Position numbers and translations under genes: made by a program
Assembly (NCBI GenBank): GCA_027494055.1
Contig: JAOSJO010000012.1
Span: forward strand, 124,001-188,000
Reading direction: 5' to 3'
DNA length: 64,000 bases
Source: Anaerolineae bacterium
Lineage (GTDB): Bacteria; Chloroflexota; Anaerolineae; Aggregatilineales; JAFGMM01
Notes under the pieces: generated by a model
The model's input: the letters and a program-made list of their open reading frames with translations, nothing else
Databases searched by the model: none
Told to the model about the DNA's origin: nothing
Shown: positions 32,801 through 42,489 of the stretch, piece after piece
How positions within the stretch are numbered: position 1 is the first letter of the stretch
Layout: each line of letters opens with the position of its first letter

Positions 32801-33407
32801 TCACCCCGTCCTTGGATTCCAGACTTCCCACACCTTGCCCACCAGGTCGGGGCCAGGCTTGAGGGTAGGCTTGCCAGGCTCCCAGTCGGCAGGGGTGGCT
32901 TCCTTGCCGCCCGTGGCGCGCACGTGCTGGAACGCCTGAACCTGGCGGGCCGATTCGGCAAGGCGTCTGCCCACCGGCGGGGTCAGCACTTCCATGGCCT
33001 GGATCACGCCATCGGGGTCGATGATGAAGCGCCCGCGCATTTCGATGCCCTGCGTTTCATCCCAAACGCCGTAGGCGCGCCCCCACGTTGCCCGCCTGAT
33101 CGGAGGCCATGTGGAAAGGAATACCGCCTTCGACCATGTTGACCAGCTCGTGGTCGTTCCACATCTTGTGCACGAAATGGCTGTCCACACTCACCGAGAT
33201 CACTTCGACGCCAAGTTCCTGCAACATCGGGTATTTGTCGGCGACCGCCGACACTTCTGTCGCTCAGACGAAGGTGAAATCGCCGGGGTAGAAGCACAAC
33301 AGCACCCATTTTCCGGCGAAATCGGAGAGTTTGACGGGAGTGAACCCGCCCCGGTAGTAAGCGGGCGCGGCGAAATCAGGCGCTTTCTGCCCAACACGAG
33401 CAGTCAT
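32801..33407 (-). CDS. Peroxiredoxin (AhpC/TSA, Prx) with in-frame TGA at the peroxidatic Cys position: candidate selenoprotein; additional homopolymer frameshift ~33080
   Basis: [47 protein letters not shown]-[TGA][35 protein letters not shown]... same frame on both sides of TGA. Confidence 0.8.
33237..33252 (-). promoter_or_regulatory. Putative bacterial SECIS hairpin 3' of the TGA codon
   Basis: mRNA GUCGGC-GGUC-GCCGAC, 6-bp stem (plus a U-A pair), GGUC apical loop starting 18 nt after UGA. Confidence 0.6.
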
Positions 33408-33740
33408 AGCAGGCTCCTTTCGTTCAGAGGATACCGGAGGCTGGGTTTCCGGGTGCCGACGACTTCTCACCCGCTACGGCGCCCGTCACGCGGGCGCATC
33501 CAACAGTTTCTTCTGTCATGTTCTTTCCCTTTCTGCTTGTCGCTTCCCATCCTGGCACAATGCCATTTGGTACGTGCAGAGAAAGATCTCACAGGCTGGC
33601 AGCACCTCTTTTCGAGCAGGGCGCGGAACCCGCCAGCGATACCGGGCCATGCGCCACACCATCGCGCGGTTCAGTCAGAGCTACCATAGTATACCTCTGG
33701 CAGCCACCGAGAACCCATCTAGCCGTTGTCAAATCCCCAA

Positions 33741-34340
33741 TCACGCTTCCAGGTGGCGCTGCCGGGCGAGATGGCTGCTCTCTGCGGCCTGAAACACCAC
33801 CAGGATTGTCGCCGGGGTCTGGGTGGGGTTGCAGAAGTAGTGCGGGCGTGCGGCCTCAAGCAGCAGGCTGTCGCCAGCTTCGAGCCGGTAACGCTCGCCC
33901 GCCACGTGGTATTCCACCTCCCCCTCAAGACAGTAGACAAACTCCTGTCCGGGGTGCGTGACCGGCTCATCGTTCCCCGCGTCCGGCTCCACCGTGATGA
34001 GGAACGGCTCAAGCTGCTGGTTGCGCAGCCCAAACCCCAGGCTCTCCATCGCTACGCCGTGACGCTGGTACGTCAGCCGCCGGTCGTGGCGGACAAGCAC
34101 CGTATTCAACTCGTGGTCGTCCTGGAAGAAGTCGGTGATCGACACGCCCAGCGCGGTCGCCAGCAGGTGAAGCGATGACACGGTCGGCGAGTTCTCGCCC
34201 CGCTCGATGAGGCTGATCGCGTTGACCGACAGGTTGCAGCGCTCGGCGAGCGCGCGCAGCGAGAGCCGGCGCTGCTCACGGAGCGCGCGGATGCGCAGCC
34301 CGACGTTGGGCACGGTCTGTTGTTCCGTCATGAGCCTCAC
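33741..34340 (-). CDS. XRE-family regulator with C-terminal cupin domain
   Basis: RIRALREQRRLSLRALAERCNLSVNAISLIERGENSPTVSSLHLLATAL; HPGQEFVYCLEGEVEYHV. Confidence 0.95.
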   Translation of the reverse strand: MRLMTEQQTVPNVGLRIRALREQRRLSLRALAERCNLSVNAISLIERGENSPTVSSLHLLATALGVSITDFFQDDHELNTVLVRHDRRLTYQRHGVAMESLGFGLRNQQLEPFLITVEPDAGNDEPVTHPGQEFVYCLEGEVEYHVAGERYRLEAGDSLLLEAARPHYFCNPTQTPATILVVFQAAESSHLARQRHLEA

Positions 34341-34500
34341 CCCCTGGTGTCACAACCGTCGCCGGTAGTATACCATAATAATTGACAGCCGTAAATCAAA
34401 GTGGTACGATAGCGGTGATGCAGCGCCCGGCAGCGAGCCAGGCACAATTGCCCTAGAGATAGCACTTGATTGGGGCGGGGGCAAGTAGAGGAGCAAATAC

Positions 34501-35579
34501 GTGCCGACGAATCCATTGGAATCACAACTCCTTGAGGCGCTCAGGCAGCTCAAGCACCCGGAGATCGAGAGCCGCACCCTCGGGGCGCTAGGCATGATCC
34601 AGGCGGTCCGCATTGAGGGCAACCAGGCCAGCGTGACCGTGGCATTGCCGCTGATGCAGGCGACAGTAAGAGGGACCCTGGTTGATCTGGTGCGGCAGGC
34701 AGCGCGTGAGGTGGACCCGGCGCTCGACGTGGCGGTTGAATTCGCCAAGATGACGCCGGAGGCGCGCGCCGCCTTCATGGCGGTCGCCAGGGCGAAGCGC
34801 CCACCCCGGCGGCCTTCCGGCGCGTCGGGCGCGTCGTGGCCGTCATGAGCGGCAAGGGCGGCGTGGGCAAGTCGTCGGTCGCGGGCCTGCTGGCCGCGTC
34901 GCTGCGACGGCGCGGGTTGCAGGTCGGCGTGCTCGACGCCGACATCACCGGGCCAAGCATTCCCAAGATGTTCGGCGTCCACCAGCCGCCGGCCTCCGGG
35001 CCTGACGGCATCACGCCGGTCGACACGCGCACCGGCGTGCGCATCATGTCGATGAACCTGCTGCTGGCGCAGGAAGACCAGCCCGTGATCTGGCGCGGCC
35101 CGCTCATCAGCCGGGCGATTGAGCAGTTCTGGAAAGACATCGCCTGGGGCGAGCTGGATTTCCTGGTCGTGGACCTGCCGCCGGGCACCTCCGACGCGGC
35201 TCTGACCGTGACCCAGTCGCTCCCGCTGGACGGCGTGCTGCTGGTCACTTCGCCGCAAGACCTTGCGGGGATGGTGGTGCGCAAGGCGGCGAACCTGGTC
35301 CAGCACATGGAGATGCCGCTGATCGGGATCGTGGAGAACATGAGCCACGTCGTCTGCCCGCATTGCGGCGCGTCGATTGACGTGTTTGGGCCCAGCCGCG
35401 CCGAGGAAACGGCGCGCATGGTCGGAACGGCGCTGCTGGGCCGCCTGCCGCTCGACCCCGAACTGGCCGTCCTGTGTGATGCGGGCGCAATCGAGGACTA
35501 CGCCAGCGAGGCGTTCGAGGCCGTTGTCGCGGAGGTGCTTCAGCGCTTTGCAGAAGCGGCCGGCGCACCGGCCTCGTGA
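34501..35579 (+). CDS. mrp: Mrp/NBP35-type Fe-S cluster carrier ATPase with N-terminal DUF59 (MIP18) domain, one frameshift ~34810
   Basis: DUF59-like N-term; VVAVMSGKGGVGKSSVAGLLAASL; DADITGPSIPKMFG; ENMSHVVCPHCG. Confidence 0.9.
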
Positions 35580-35615
35580 TCGCTGTCAGCATTTACCAGA
35601 CCGAAGGAGATCGCA

Positions 35616-36269
35616 ATGAGGACATTTCAATGCTACGACTGTAAACACACCTGGGAAGTGCCGCACGGCGCAGGCGGCATGGGCGTCGATATGGCCTGCC
35701 CCAAATGCGGGAGCACGAACGTCCACCGCGCGGCGGACGAGCGCGGGCGCGGCGGGTGGAGGCGCGGCGGATGGGGGCAGGGCCGCGGTCGCCGGGGAGG
35801 CGGCGGGCGCCCCAGGGCGGCAACACCATCGAAAATACATGAGTTCTTTTCTCGCCATGGAGGTCCAGACGTGAAGATTGCAGCCATTACCGACGATGGG
35901 AAGACGATCAGTGCGCACTTCGGGCGCGCGTCCTATTACCTGGTGAGCACGGTGGAGGACACCAAGGTTGTCCACACCGAGCTGCGCGACAAGGTCGGCC
36001 ACCGGCAGTTCGCCAGCCAGCCACACGACGAAGAGACGGACCCGCGCGGCCACGGCTTCGGCGCGGGGTCAGAGGCGCGCCACGCCAGCATGATTGCCGC
36101 CATCGCCGATTGCGAGGCGCTGCTTGTGCGTGGGATGGGCCGAGGCGCGCACATCGCGCTTCAAGAGGCCAACATCCGGCCCGTCGTGACCGACATCGAA
36201 TCCATCGAAGCGGCGGTGCAGGCGTTCCTCCGGGGTGATATCGTCGATCACATCGAGTGGCTGCACTGA
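35616..36269 (+). CDS. Zinc-ribbon + RG-rich linker + NifX/NifB-type dinitrogenase cofactor domain (single ORF; may be two genes)
   Basis: CYDCKHTW...CPKCGSTNVH; RGRGGWRRGGWGQGRGRRGGGG; VKIAAITDDGKTISAHFGRASYYLVSTVED. GTG at 35871 has an upstream GGAGG. Confidence 0.75.
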   Translation: MRTFQCYDCKHTWEVPHGAGGMGVDMACPKCGSTNVHRAADERGRGGWRRGGWGQGRGRRGGGGRPRAATPSKIHEFFSRHGGPDVKIAAITDDGKTISAHFGRASYYLVSTVEDTKVVHTELRDKVGHRQFASQPHDEETDPRGHGFGAGSEARHASMIAAIADCEALLVRGMGRGAHIALQEANIRPVVTDIESIEAAVQAFLRGDIVDHIEWLH

Positions 36270-36292
36270 GCGTGCGCCGAAAGGATTGCACC

Positions 36293-36718
36293 ATGTTTAC
36301 GGTCAACAAGACCGAATGCCAGGGATGTGGCGTGTGCATGGAGCACTGCCTGCGCGGGGCGATTGACGTGATCGACGGCACCGCGCATATCGACCACGAC
36401 CTGTGTAACGACTGCGGGACATGCATGGAGGTCTGTCCGTGCGACGCGATCACGCGCGCCGCACCGGTCGTCGCACCGCCGCGCGAGATCGTCCTTCCCC
36501 GCCCTGCGCAGCCGGTTCAGACCGGCCGGCTCGCGGCAGCCGGCGCGACGCTGGTTGCGGTCGGGGCGCAGGCGCTGCCGCATGTCCTTGACCTGCTGAA
36601 CGCCTACCTCGCACGCCGCGTCGCCGTGCGACAGCCGCAAGGGCTGCCCATCAGCGGTGGGGCGGGCATTCACCGGCGACGGCGAATGCGCCAGGGCCGT
36701 CGAAACCGGCGCATGTAG
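36293..36718 (+). CDS. 2x[4Fe-4S] ferredoxin-like protein
   Basis: CQGCGVCMEHCLRGAI ... CNDCGTCMEVCPCDAI. Confidence 0.85.
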   Translation: MFTVNKTECQGCGVCMEHCLRGAIDVIDGTAHIDHDLCNDCGTCMEVCPCDAITRAAPVVAPPREIVLPRPAQPVQTGRLAAAGATLVAVGAQALPHVLDLLNAYLARRVAVRQPQGLPISGGAGIHRRRRMRQGRRNRRM

Positions 36719-36762
36719 GCGTCACCCACGAAACCACCCTACCTGACAAGGAGAAGAACGGG

Positions 36763-37092
36763 ATGAAAGTTGCCATCAGTGTCACCGCTCCCAAAGTTAA
36801 CGCCGCATTCGAGTCGCGCTTCGGGCGGGCGGCAGCGTTCGTGATTGTGGACACGGAAACAAACGACCAGGAAGCGTTTCGCAACCCCGCCGCGAACGCT
36901 CCCGGCGGCGCGGGAGTGCAGGCGGCGGAGTTCCTCGCCGGGCAGGGCGTGGACGCGGTCATCAGCGGCGCGTTCGGGCCGAAAGCGCACAACGTCCTCG
37001 CCGCCGCTGGCGTGCGCATGTACCAGGCCGGCGGCGGAAAGGTGGCGGAACTGGTCGAGCGGCTCCAGCAGGGCGCGCTCGATCCGGCCTGA
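36763..37092 (+). CDS. NifX-like dinitrogenase iron-molybdenum cofactor family protein
   Basis: MKVAISVTAPKVNAAFESRFGRAAAFVIVDTET ... GAGVQAAEFLAGQGVDAVISGAFGPKAHNVLAAAGVRMY. Confidence 0.9.
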   Translation: MKVAISVTAPKVNAAFESRFGRAAAFVIVDTETNDQEAFRNPAANAPGGAGVQAAEFLAGQGVDAVISGAFGPKAHNVLAAAGVRMYQAGGGKVAELVERLQQGALDPA

Positions 37093-37146
37093 GCGGGGTC
37101 CGCGACTGTCCCCGTGGAAGCGCCGTTGCAGCATGAAGGGCCGCGC

Positions 37147-38007
37147 ATGATCGTCGCAGTCGCCAGCGGCAAGGGCGGCACAGGCAAGACCACCGTGGCG
37201 ACCAGCCTGGCGCTGGCGCTCGTCAACGAGACGCCGCTGTTGTTCCTCGACTGCGACGTAGAGGCGCCGAACGCCCATCTGTTTCTCAAGCCAGTGTATG
37301 AACAACGCGCGGAAGCTGCCGTGCCCGTCCCCCATGTGGACGCGCGCCTGTGCCAGCTTCACGGCGTGTGCAGCCAGGTCTGCCAGTACCACGCGATTGC
37401 CCTGGTGGGAGGGCAGGTGCGCGTGTTCCCTGAGCTGTGCCACGGCTGCGGCAGTTGCACGCTGAACTGCCCGGAGCGCGCTATCAGAGAGGTTCCGCAC
37501 GTGGTGGGGACGGTCGAGAGCGGGCGCACCGCCGAGGGCATCCGCTTCGCGCGCGGCGTGCTCCGCATCGGGCAGCCGATGGCCGTGCCCGTGATCCGGC
37601 AACTCCGGCGCGCGCACCCGGTCCGCCCTGGCGAAACGGCGATCCTCGACGCGCCGCCGGGGACATCGTGCCCGGTCGTCGCCACAATCCTGGGCGCGGA
37701 CTACGTGCTGCTGGTCACGGAGCCGACGCCGTTTGGGCTGCACGATCTGAAGCTCGCCTATGAACTGACGCGCGATCTCGGCCTGCCGGCGGGCGTCGTG
37801 GTCAACCGGGATGGCATCGGCGACGCCAGCGTGGACGCCTTCTGCGCCGAGGTTGGCCTGCCCGTGCTGCTGCGCATCCCGATGAACCGCGCGATTGCGG
37901 CGGGCGTCGCCCAGGGGACGCCGTTGATCCGGCTGCGCCGTGACTACGCGCCCCGCTTCCGGCAACTGTTTGCGGCCATGGCCGGCCAGGTGGAGGCGCG
38001 CGCATGA
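37147..38007 (+). CDS. MinD superfamily P-loop ATPase with inserted ferredoxin domain
   Basis: MIVAVASGKGGTGKTTVATSLALAL; CHGCGSCTLNCPERAI. Confidence 0.9.
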   Translation: MIVAVASGKGGTGKTTVATSLALALVNETPLLFLDCDVEAPNAHLFLKPVYEQRAEAAVPVPHVDARLCQLHGVCSQVCQYHAIALVGGQVRVFPELCHGCGSCTLNCPERAIREVPHVVGTVESGRTAEGIRFARGVLRIGQPMAVPVIRQLRRAHPVRPGETAILDAPPGTSCPVVATILGADYVLLVTEPTPFGLHDLKLAYELTRDLGLPAGVVVNRDGIGDASVDAFCAEVGLPVLLRIPMNRAIAAGVAQGTPLIRLRRDYAPRFRQLFAAMAGQVEARA

Positions 38008-38925
38008 AACAGGTCGTGATCCTGAGCGGCAAGGGCGGCGCAGGGAAGACGACGGTGGCGGCGGCGTTTGCGCACCTGGCCGCGCAAGACCCGGCCACGC
38101 GCGCGGTGCTGGTTGACGCCGACGTGGACGCCTCGAACCTGGAGCTTGTCCTGGCCCCCAGGGTGATGGCGACGCACGACTTCGTGGGCGGGCAGGTCGC
38201 GGTCATCGACGCGGCGCTGTGCGCGGGATGCGGATCGTGCGCCGAGGTGTGCCGCTTCGACGCGATCCTGGAGGTTGGCAGTCGCTACCACGTCGATGAG
38301 GTTGCCTGCGAGGGCTGCGCTGCGTGCGCGACGCAGTGCCCTAACGACGCAATCCACATGGAGCCGCAGGTCGCCGGGCGCTGGTTCCAGTCGGAGAGCC
38401 GATACGGGCCGCTGTTCCACCGCCGCGCTGCGCCCCGGCCAGGAGAACTCCGGCAAGCTGGTGACGCTGGTCCGGCAGCAGGCGCATTCCTGGGCGGCAG
38501 GCGAAGGCCGCCCCCTGCTGCTCATCGATGGACCTCCGGGCATCGGCTGCCCGGTGATCGCTGCCATCACCGGTGTGGACCTGGCCGTCATCGTGGCCGA
38601 GCCAAGCGCCGCCGGCATCCACGACCTGGCGCGCGCCCTCCAGACCACGCGGCATTTCGGCATTCCCGCCCTCGTGTGCCTCAACAAAGCCGGCCTGTAC
38701 CCGGAAGGCGAGGCCGAGATCGCGGACTTCTGCGACGGCAACGACGTGCGCCTGATCGCGCACGTGCCGTTTGACGCCGCCGTGATCGAGGCGATGGTGC
38801 AGGGCAAGCCGGTGACCGCATCCGACCCTGAGGGACCGGTGAGCCGGGCGCTCCGCCCGGCATGGGGGGCGGTCCGCGACGCGCTGGATCGACGTGACAG
38901 AAGACGCCTTGTCGTGATAGGATGA
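38004..38925 (+). CDS. Second MinD superfamily P-loop ATPase with inserted ferredoxin domain, one frameshift ~38430
   Basis: KQVVILSGKGGAGKTTVAAAFAHLA; CAGCGSCAEVCRFDAI; CEGCAACATQCPNDAI. Confidence 0.9.
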
Positions 38926-39033
38926 AAGCGTGGGCTGCGCCGGGGTCGCGAGGGCCCGCGGCCTTGCTGCGCGCCCTGGGTGCGCCCTGTCACGATGTAT
39001 TCTGAGACGATACTGCTGATGTAAGGAACGGGC

Positions 39034-40401
39034 ATGATCCAAAAGTGCGCTTTGAGTCTGGCGCTTCTGACCATCCTGTTTGCCGCCGTCCTGACCGCCA
39101 GCGCCCAGGCGCAGCCGGTGGTCTTTGCGGTGCTGTTCTACTCGCCAAGCTGTGGGCACTGCCACCATGTCATCGCGGAGACCCTGCCCGCGCTGCAGGC
39201 GGAGTTCGGCGCTGCGTTCAAGGTGATGCTTGTGGACGTGTCGGCTCCAGGCGGCGGCGATATGCTCTTCGGGGCGTGTGCGGCGTTCAACGTGCCGGAT
39301 AATCGCTGCGGCTACGTCCCAACACTGGTGATTGGCTCGACGGTGTTGATCGGGAGCGGCGACATCCCCGCGCAGTTGCCGACCTTGGTCCGCGAGGGAC
39401 TGGAGGCGGGCGGCCTCGGTCTGCCGGCGATTCCCGGCCTGCGCGAGGCCTATGAGGCCGCAGAGGCCGTGAGGATGGCGACGCAGAGCGCATTCGAGAC
39501 GGAAACCGCTCCCGCCGAGGCCTTCGGCGAACCTGCGGAGCCGTTGCCCACGATTGAGGAGCCGGTTGTCGCGCCCGTTGTCGAAGCGCCTTCCTGGCAG
39601 GAGCGCTTCGCGCGGGATCCGCTCGCCAACGGGATCGCGGTTGTCGTTCTGGGGATTCTCACCGCCAGCATCGTGGCGCAGCTTGTCAACGGCGTGCGCC
39701 AGCTCGCCCGGGACAGCCACCCCGGTGGGCGGGCTGGGCGCGCAGAGTGGGCCGCGACGCTAGGCGTCGCCGCCCTGGGCACGCTCATCGCCGCCTCGCT
39801 CGTGCTTGAGCAACAGGGTCTCACCCTCCCGACCGTGCTGGCGGCAATTGTAGCCCTCATCCTGGCGACGGCTGCCGCGGTCATCTGGCTCGCCGGCGGC
39901 AGACCTGGCGCGGGTGGGGTAGTTTACCCGGCATGGCTGCTGCCGCTCGTGGTGGTTTCGGGGCTGCTCGTGGCGGGCTACATGGCCTACGTGGAGGTGA
40001 CGCAGACCGACGCCGTTTGCGGCGCGGTGGGCGACTGCAACACGGTGCAGCAAAGCGCCTATGCGAAGCTGGTGGGCATCCTGCCCATTGGCGTCTTCGG
40101 CGTCATCGGCTACCTGATGATCCTGGGTGCATGGCGCATCAGCCAGAGTCCGAACCCACAGGCGGCGCGCCTGGGGCGGGCCGGCCTTCTGGCGCTGGCA
40201 TTGTTCGGCGTGGCTTTCTCCACGTACCTGACATTCCTGGAACCGTTCGTGATCGGCGCGACCTGCGCCTGGTGCCTGACCTCGGCCATGCAGATGGCGC
40301 TTATCCTCTGGCTGCAAGCGGCCCCCGGCTGGGCAGCCGTCAGCCGCCTGCTCGAAAAGCCGGCGCGCTGGCAATTTCGACCCAACCAGCCGGACTGGTA
40401 G
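39034..40401 (+). CDS. Thioredoxin-like (N-term) / VKOR (C-term) membrane fusion
   Basis: LFYSPSCGHCHHVIAETLPAL; VTQTDAVCGAVGDCNTVQQSAYAKLVGILPIGVFGVIGYL; FVIGATCAWCLTSAMQM. Confidence 0.85.
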   Translation: MIQKCALSLALLTILFAAVLTASAQAQPVVFAVLFYSPSCGHCHHVIAETLPALQAEFGAAFKVMLVDVSAPGGGDMLFGACAAFNVPDNRCGYVPTLVIGSTVLIGSGDIPAQLPTLVREGLEAGGLGLPAIPGLREAYEAAEAVRMATQSAFETETAPAEAFGEPAEPLPTIEEPVVAPVVEAPSWQERFARDPLANGIAVVVLGILTASIVAQLVNGVRQLARDSHPGGRAGRAEWAATLGVAALGTLIAASLVLEQQGLTLPTVLAAIVALILATAAAVIWLAGGRPGAGGVVYPAWLLPLVVVSGLLVAGYMAYVEVTQTDAVCGAVGDCNTVQQSAYAKLVGILPIGVFGVIGYLMILGAWRISQSPNPQAARLGRAGLLALALFGVAFSTYLTFLEPFVIGATCAWCLTSAMQMALILWLQAAPGWAAVSRLLEKPARWQFRPNQPDW

Positions 40402-40489
40402 GGCAATCCGCCTTTACCGGTTGTCCTCCGCCCGCCAACGCGCTATACTTATTGCAAATATTTGCAACAGCGAGAAAGGGCACAACACA

Positions 40490-40755
40490 TGTGCCAGGTG
40501 AATGTCTATCTCCTCAAAGCCGACCAGAGCCGCGAAATGGTCGCGCGCCAGGTCGCCAGCCTGTACCAGGATGGCGGTGACGTTATCCTTACCGACACGC
40601 GCGGGCAGCAGACCCGGATGCCGGGGATGATCCTCGGCGCGGACCTGCTGCGCGCGGTGGTGTTTATCGGTCCCTCGGCGCTGGTCAACTCCACCGTCGC
40701 CGACGCGCCGGAGACCGGCCAGGCAGAAACAGAGCGCCCGGAGGGTCAACGATGA
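40490..40755 (+). CDS. CooT-family small nickel-binding protein
   Basis: MCQVNVYLLKADQSREMVARQVASLYQDGGDVILTDTRGQQTRMPGMILGADLLRAVVFI. Confidence 0.75.
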
Positions 40756-41535
40756 AACTTGCCGTCACCGGAAAGGGCGGCGTGGGCAAGACCACGCTCG
40801 CCGCCACGCTCGCCCGCCTCTACGCCGCCGAGGGGAGCGCCGTCTACGCCATCGACGCCGACCCCTCCTCAAACCTGGCGCTGGCGCTGGGCTTCCCGCC
40901 TGCGCTCGCCGCACGCATCACACCCATCTCGCAACTCAAACCGCTGCTCGAAGAACGCGCTGCCGATGCGCCGGTGCGCTTCGTGGACGGCGCGCTCCAA
41001 ATCATGCCGGAGGTGGGCGACCTGTCGGACGAATACGCCGTGGCGCACAACGGCGTCCGCCTGCTGAAGATGGGCACGATCCCGGCAGGCGGCAGCGGGT
41101 GCGCGTGCGCGATCAACAGCGCCACGCGCGCGCTGCTCCACCACCTGCTGCTTGAGGAAGGCGACGTGCTGCTCATGGACATGGTGGCCGGCGTGGAGCA
41201 CCTGGGCCGCGCCACCGCCGACGCGGTGGACGCGCTCCTCGTCGTGGTGGAGCCGGGGCGCGCCAGCCTGGAGGTGGCGCGCGACATCCGCCAGCTTGCC
41301 GCCGACATCAACCTGACGCGCGTCTACGCGGTGGCGAACCGCGTCCGGGACGACGCCGAGCGCGACGCCGTCCGCGGCGCGGCTGGAGGGCATCCCTCTG
41401 CTGGGCGTGCTGCGCTACGACCCGGCGGTGATCGCGGCGGACCTGGACGGGGTCACGCCATACGACGCCGGCCTCCCCCTGGTCGACGAAGTGCGCGCGG
41501 TGCGCGCGCAGTTGGCGGCGCGCCTGCCCCTGTAG
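40752..41535 (+). CDS. CooC/AcsF-like nickel-insertion ATPase, one frameshift ~41375
   Basis: MKLAVTGKGGVGKTTLAATLARLYA; DADPSSNLALALG; CACAINSATRALLHHLL; C-term AARLEGIPLLGVLRYDPAVIAADLDGVTPYD in the next frame. Confidence 0.85.
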
Positions 41536-41613
41536 GCCGGAACGAACATATACCGTGTATTCCTCTCTAACCCCGCGACTGAGGGTAGCCACACGATAAC
41601 CTGGTCGAGATTG

Positions 41614-41646
41614 CCTGTAGGGCAAGGCGTGCCTTGCCCCTACAGG
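41614..41646. repeat. Intergenic palindromic element
   Basis: CCTGTAGGGCAAGG-CGTG-CCTTGCCCCTACAGG near-perfect hairpin. Confidence 0.6.
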
Positions 41647-41841
41647 TGGGTTTCCATTTCAGGGAGGCCCGACATATGGCGGTCTCCGCCAGATCGTCTT
41701 GACCACGCTGTTTTGTTGTCGTTCAATCCTTCGCCAGACAGCCCGGCATCGCTGTGCCCGGCGGTACTGGACAAACGCGACTGGTATTCTCTAAAAAACT
41801 TGCTACAATCAGCAGCATATCACTTTTGATCGGAGGGATGT

Positions 41842-42489
41842 ATGCGCACCCTACCCATAGATACCAGCCGCGAACCCGAGTCGGTCCGCCTGTTCGAGTC
41901 TGACTTTCTCGAAGCGTTCACCCACATCACCCCGGCGACGATTGTCGTGGTGTGGGCGCCGGTAGCGGTGATCCTGCTGGCGCACGCAGTGCTGAACGTA
42001 TCCGGTCCGGGCTTCCCGTTTTACATCCCGTTGGGTGTGGCCCTCGGCGTGTTCCTGTGGACGTTCACCGAATACCTCCTGCATCGCTACTTATTCCACT
42101 ACGAGCCGCGCACGCCGCGCCAGGAGAAAATCTTCTTCCTGTTCCATGGCGTACACCACATGCAGCCGCAAGACAAGACGCGCCTCGTGATGCCGCTGCC
42201 GGTGAGCATCCCGCTGGCGTTGCTCTTCTACGGGATGTTTCACCTGGTTCTGGCTGTGCTGCTAGGCGCCCCGCAGTGGGTGAACCCAACCATGGTCGGG
42301 TTCGTGATCGGCTACCTGATCTACGACCTGACCCACTACGCGACCCACCACCTCCCGATGCGATCCAGGTACGGCAAGTTCCTGAAGCGCCACCACATGA
42401 TTCACCACTACAAGAACCCGGATGCTTACTTCGGGGTCAGTTCAGCGTTCTGGGATCGGGTCTTCGGCACGCTGGGCAGAGAAAAGTAG
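41842..42489 (+). CDS. Fatty acid hydroxylase/sterol desaturase family protein
   Basis: His boxes EYLLHRYLFH, HGVHHMQPQD, HYATHHLP, HHMIHHYKNPDAYFGVSSAFWDRVFGT. Confidence 0.9.
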   Translation: MRTLPIDTSREPESVRLFESDFLEAFTHITPATIVVVWAPVAVILLAHAVLNVSGPGFPFYIPLGVALGVFLWTFTEYLLHRYLFHYEPRTPRQEKIFFLFHGVHHMQPQDKTRLVMPLPVSIPLALLFYGMFHLVLAVLLGAPQWVNPTMVGFVIGYLIYDLTHYATHHLPMRSRYGKFLKRHHMIHHYKNPDAYFGVSSAFWDRVFGTLGREK

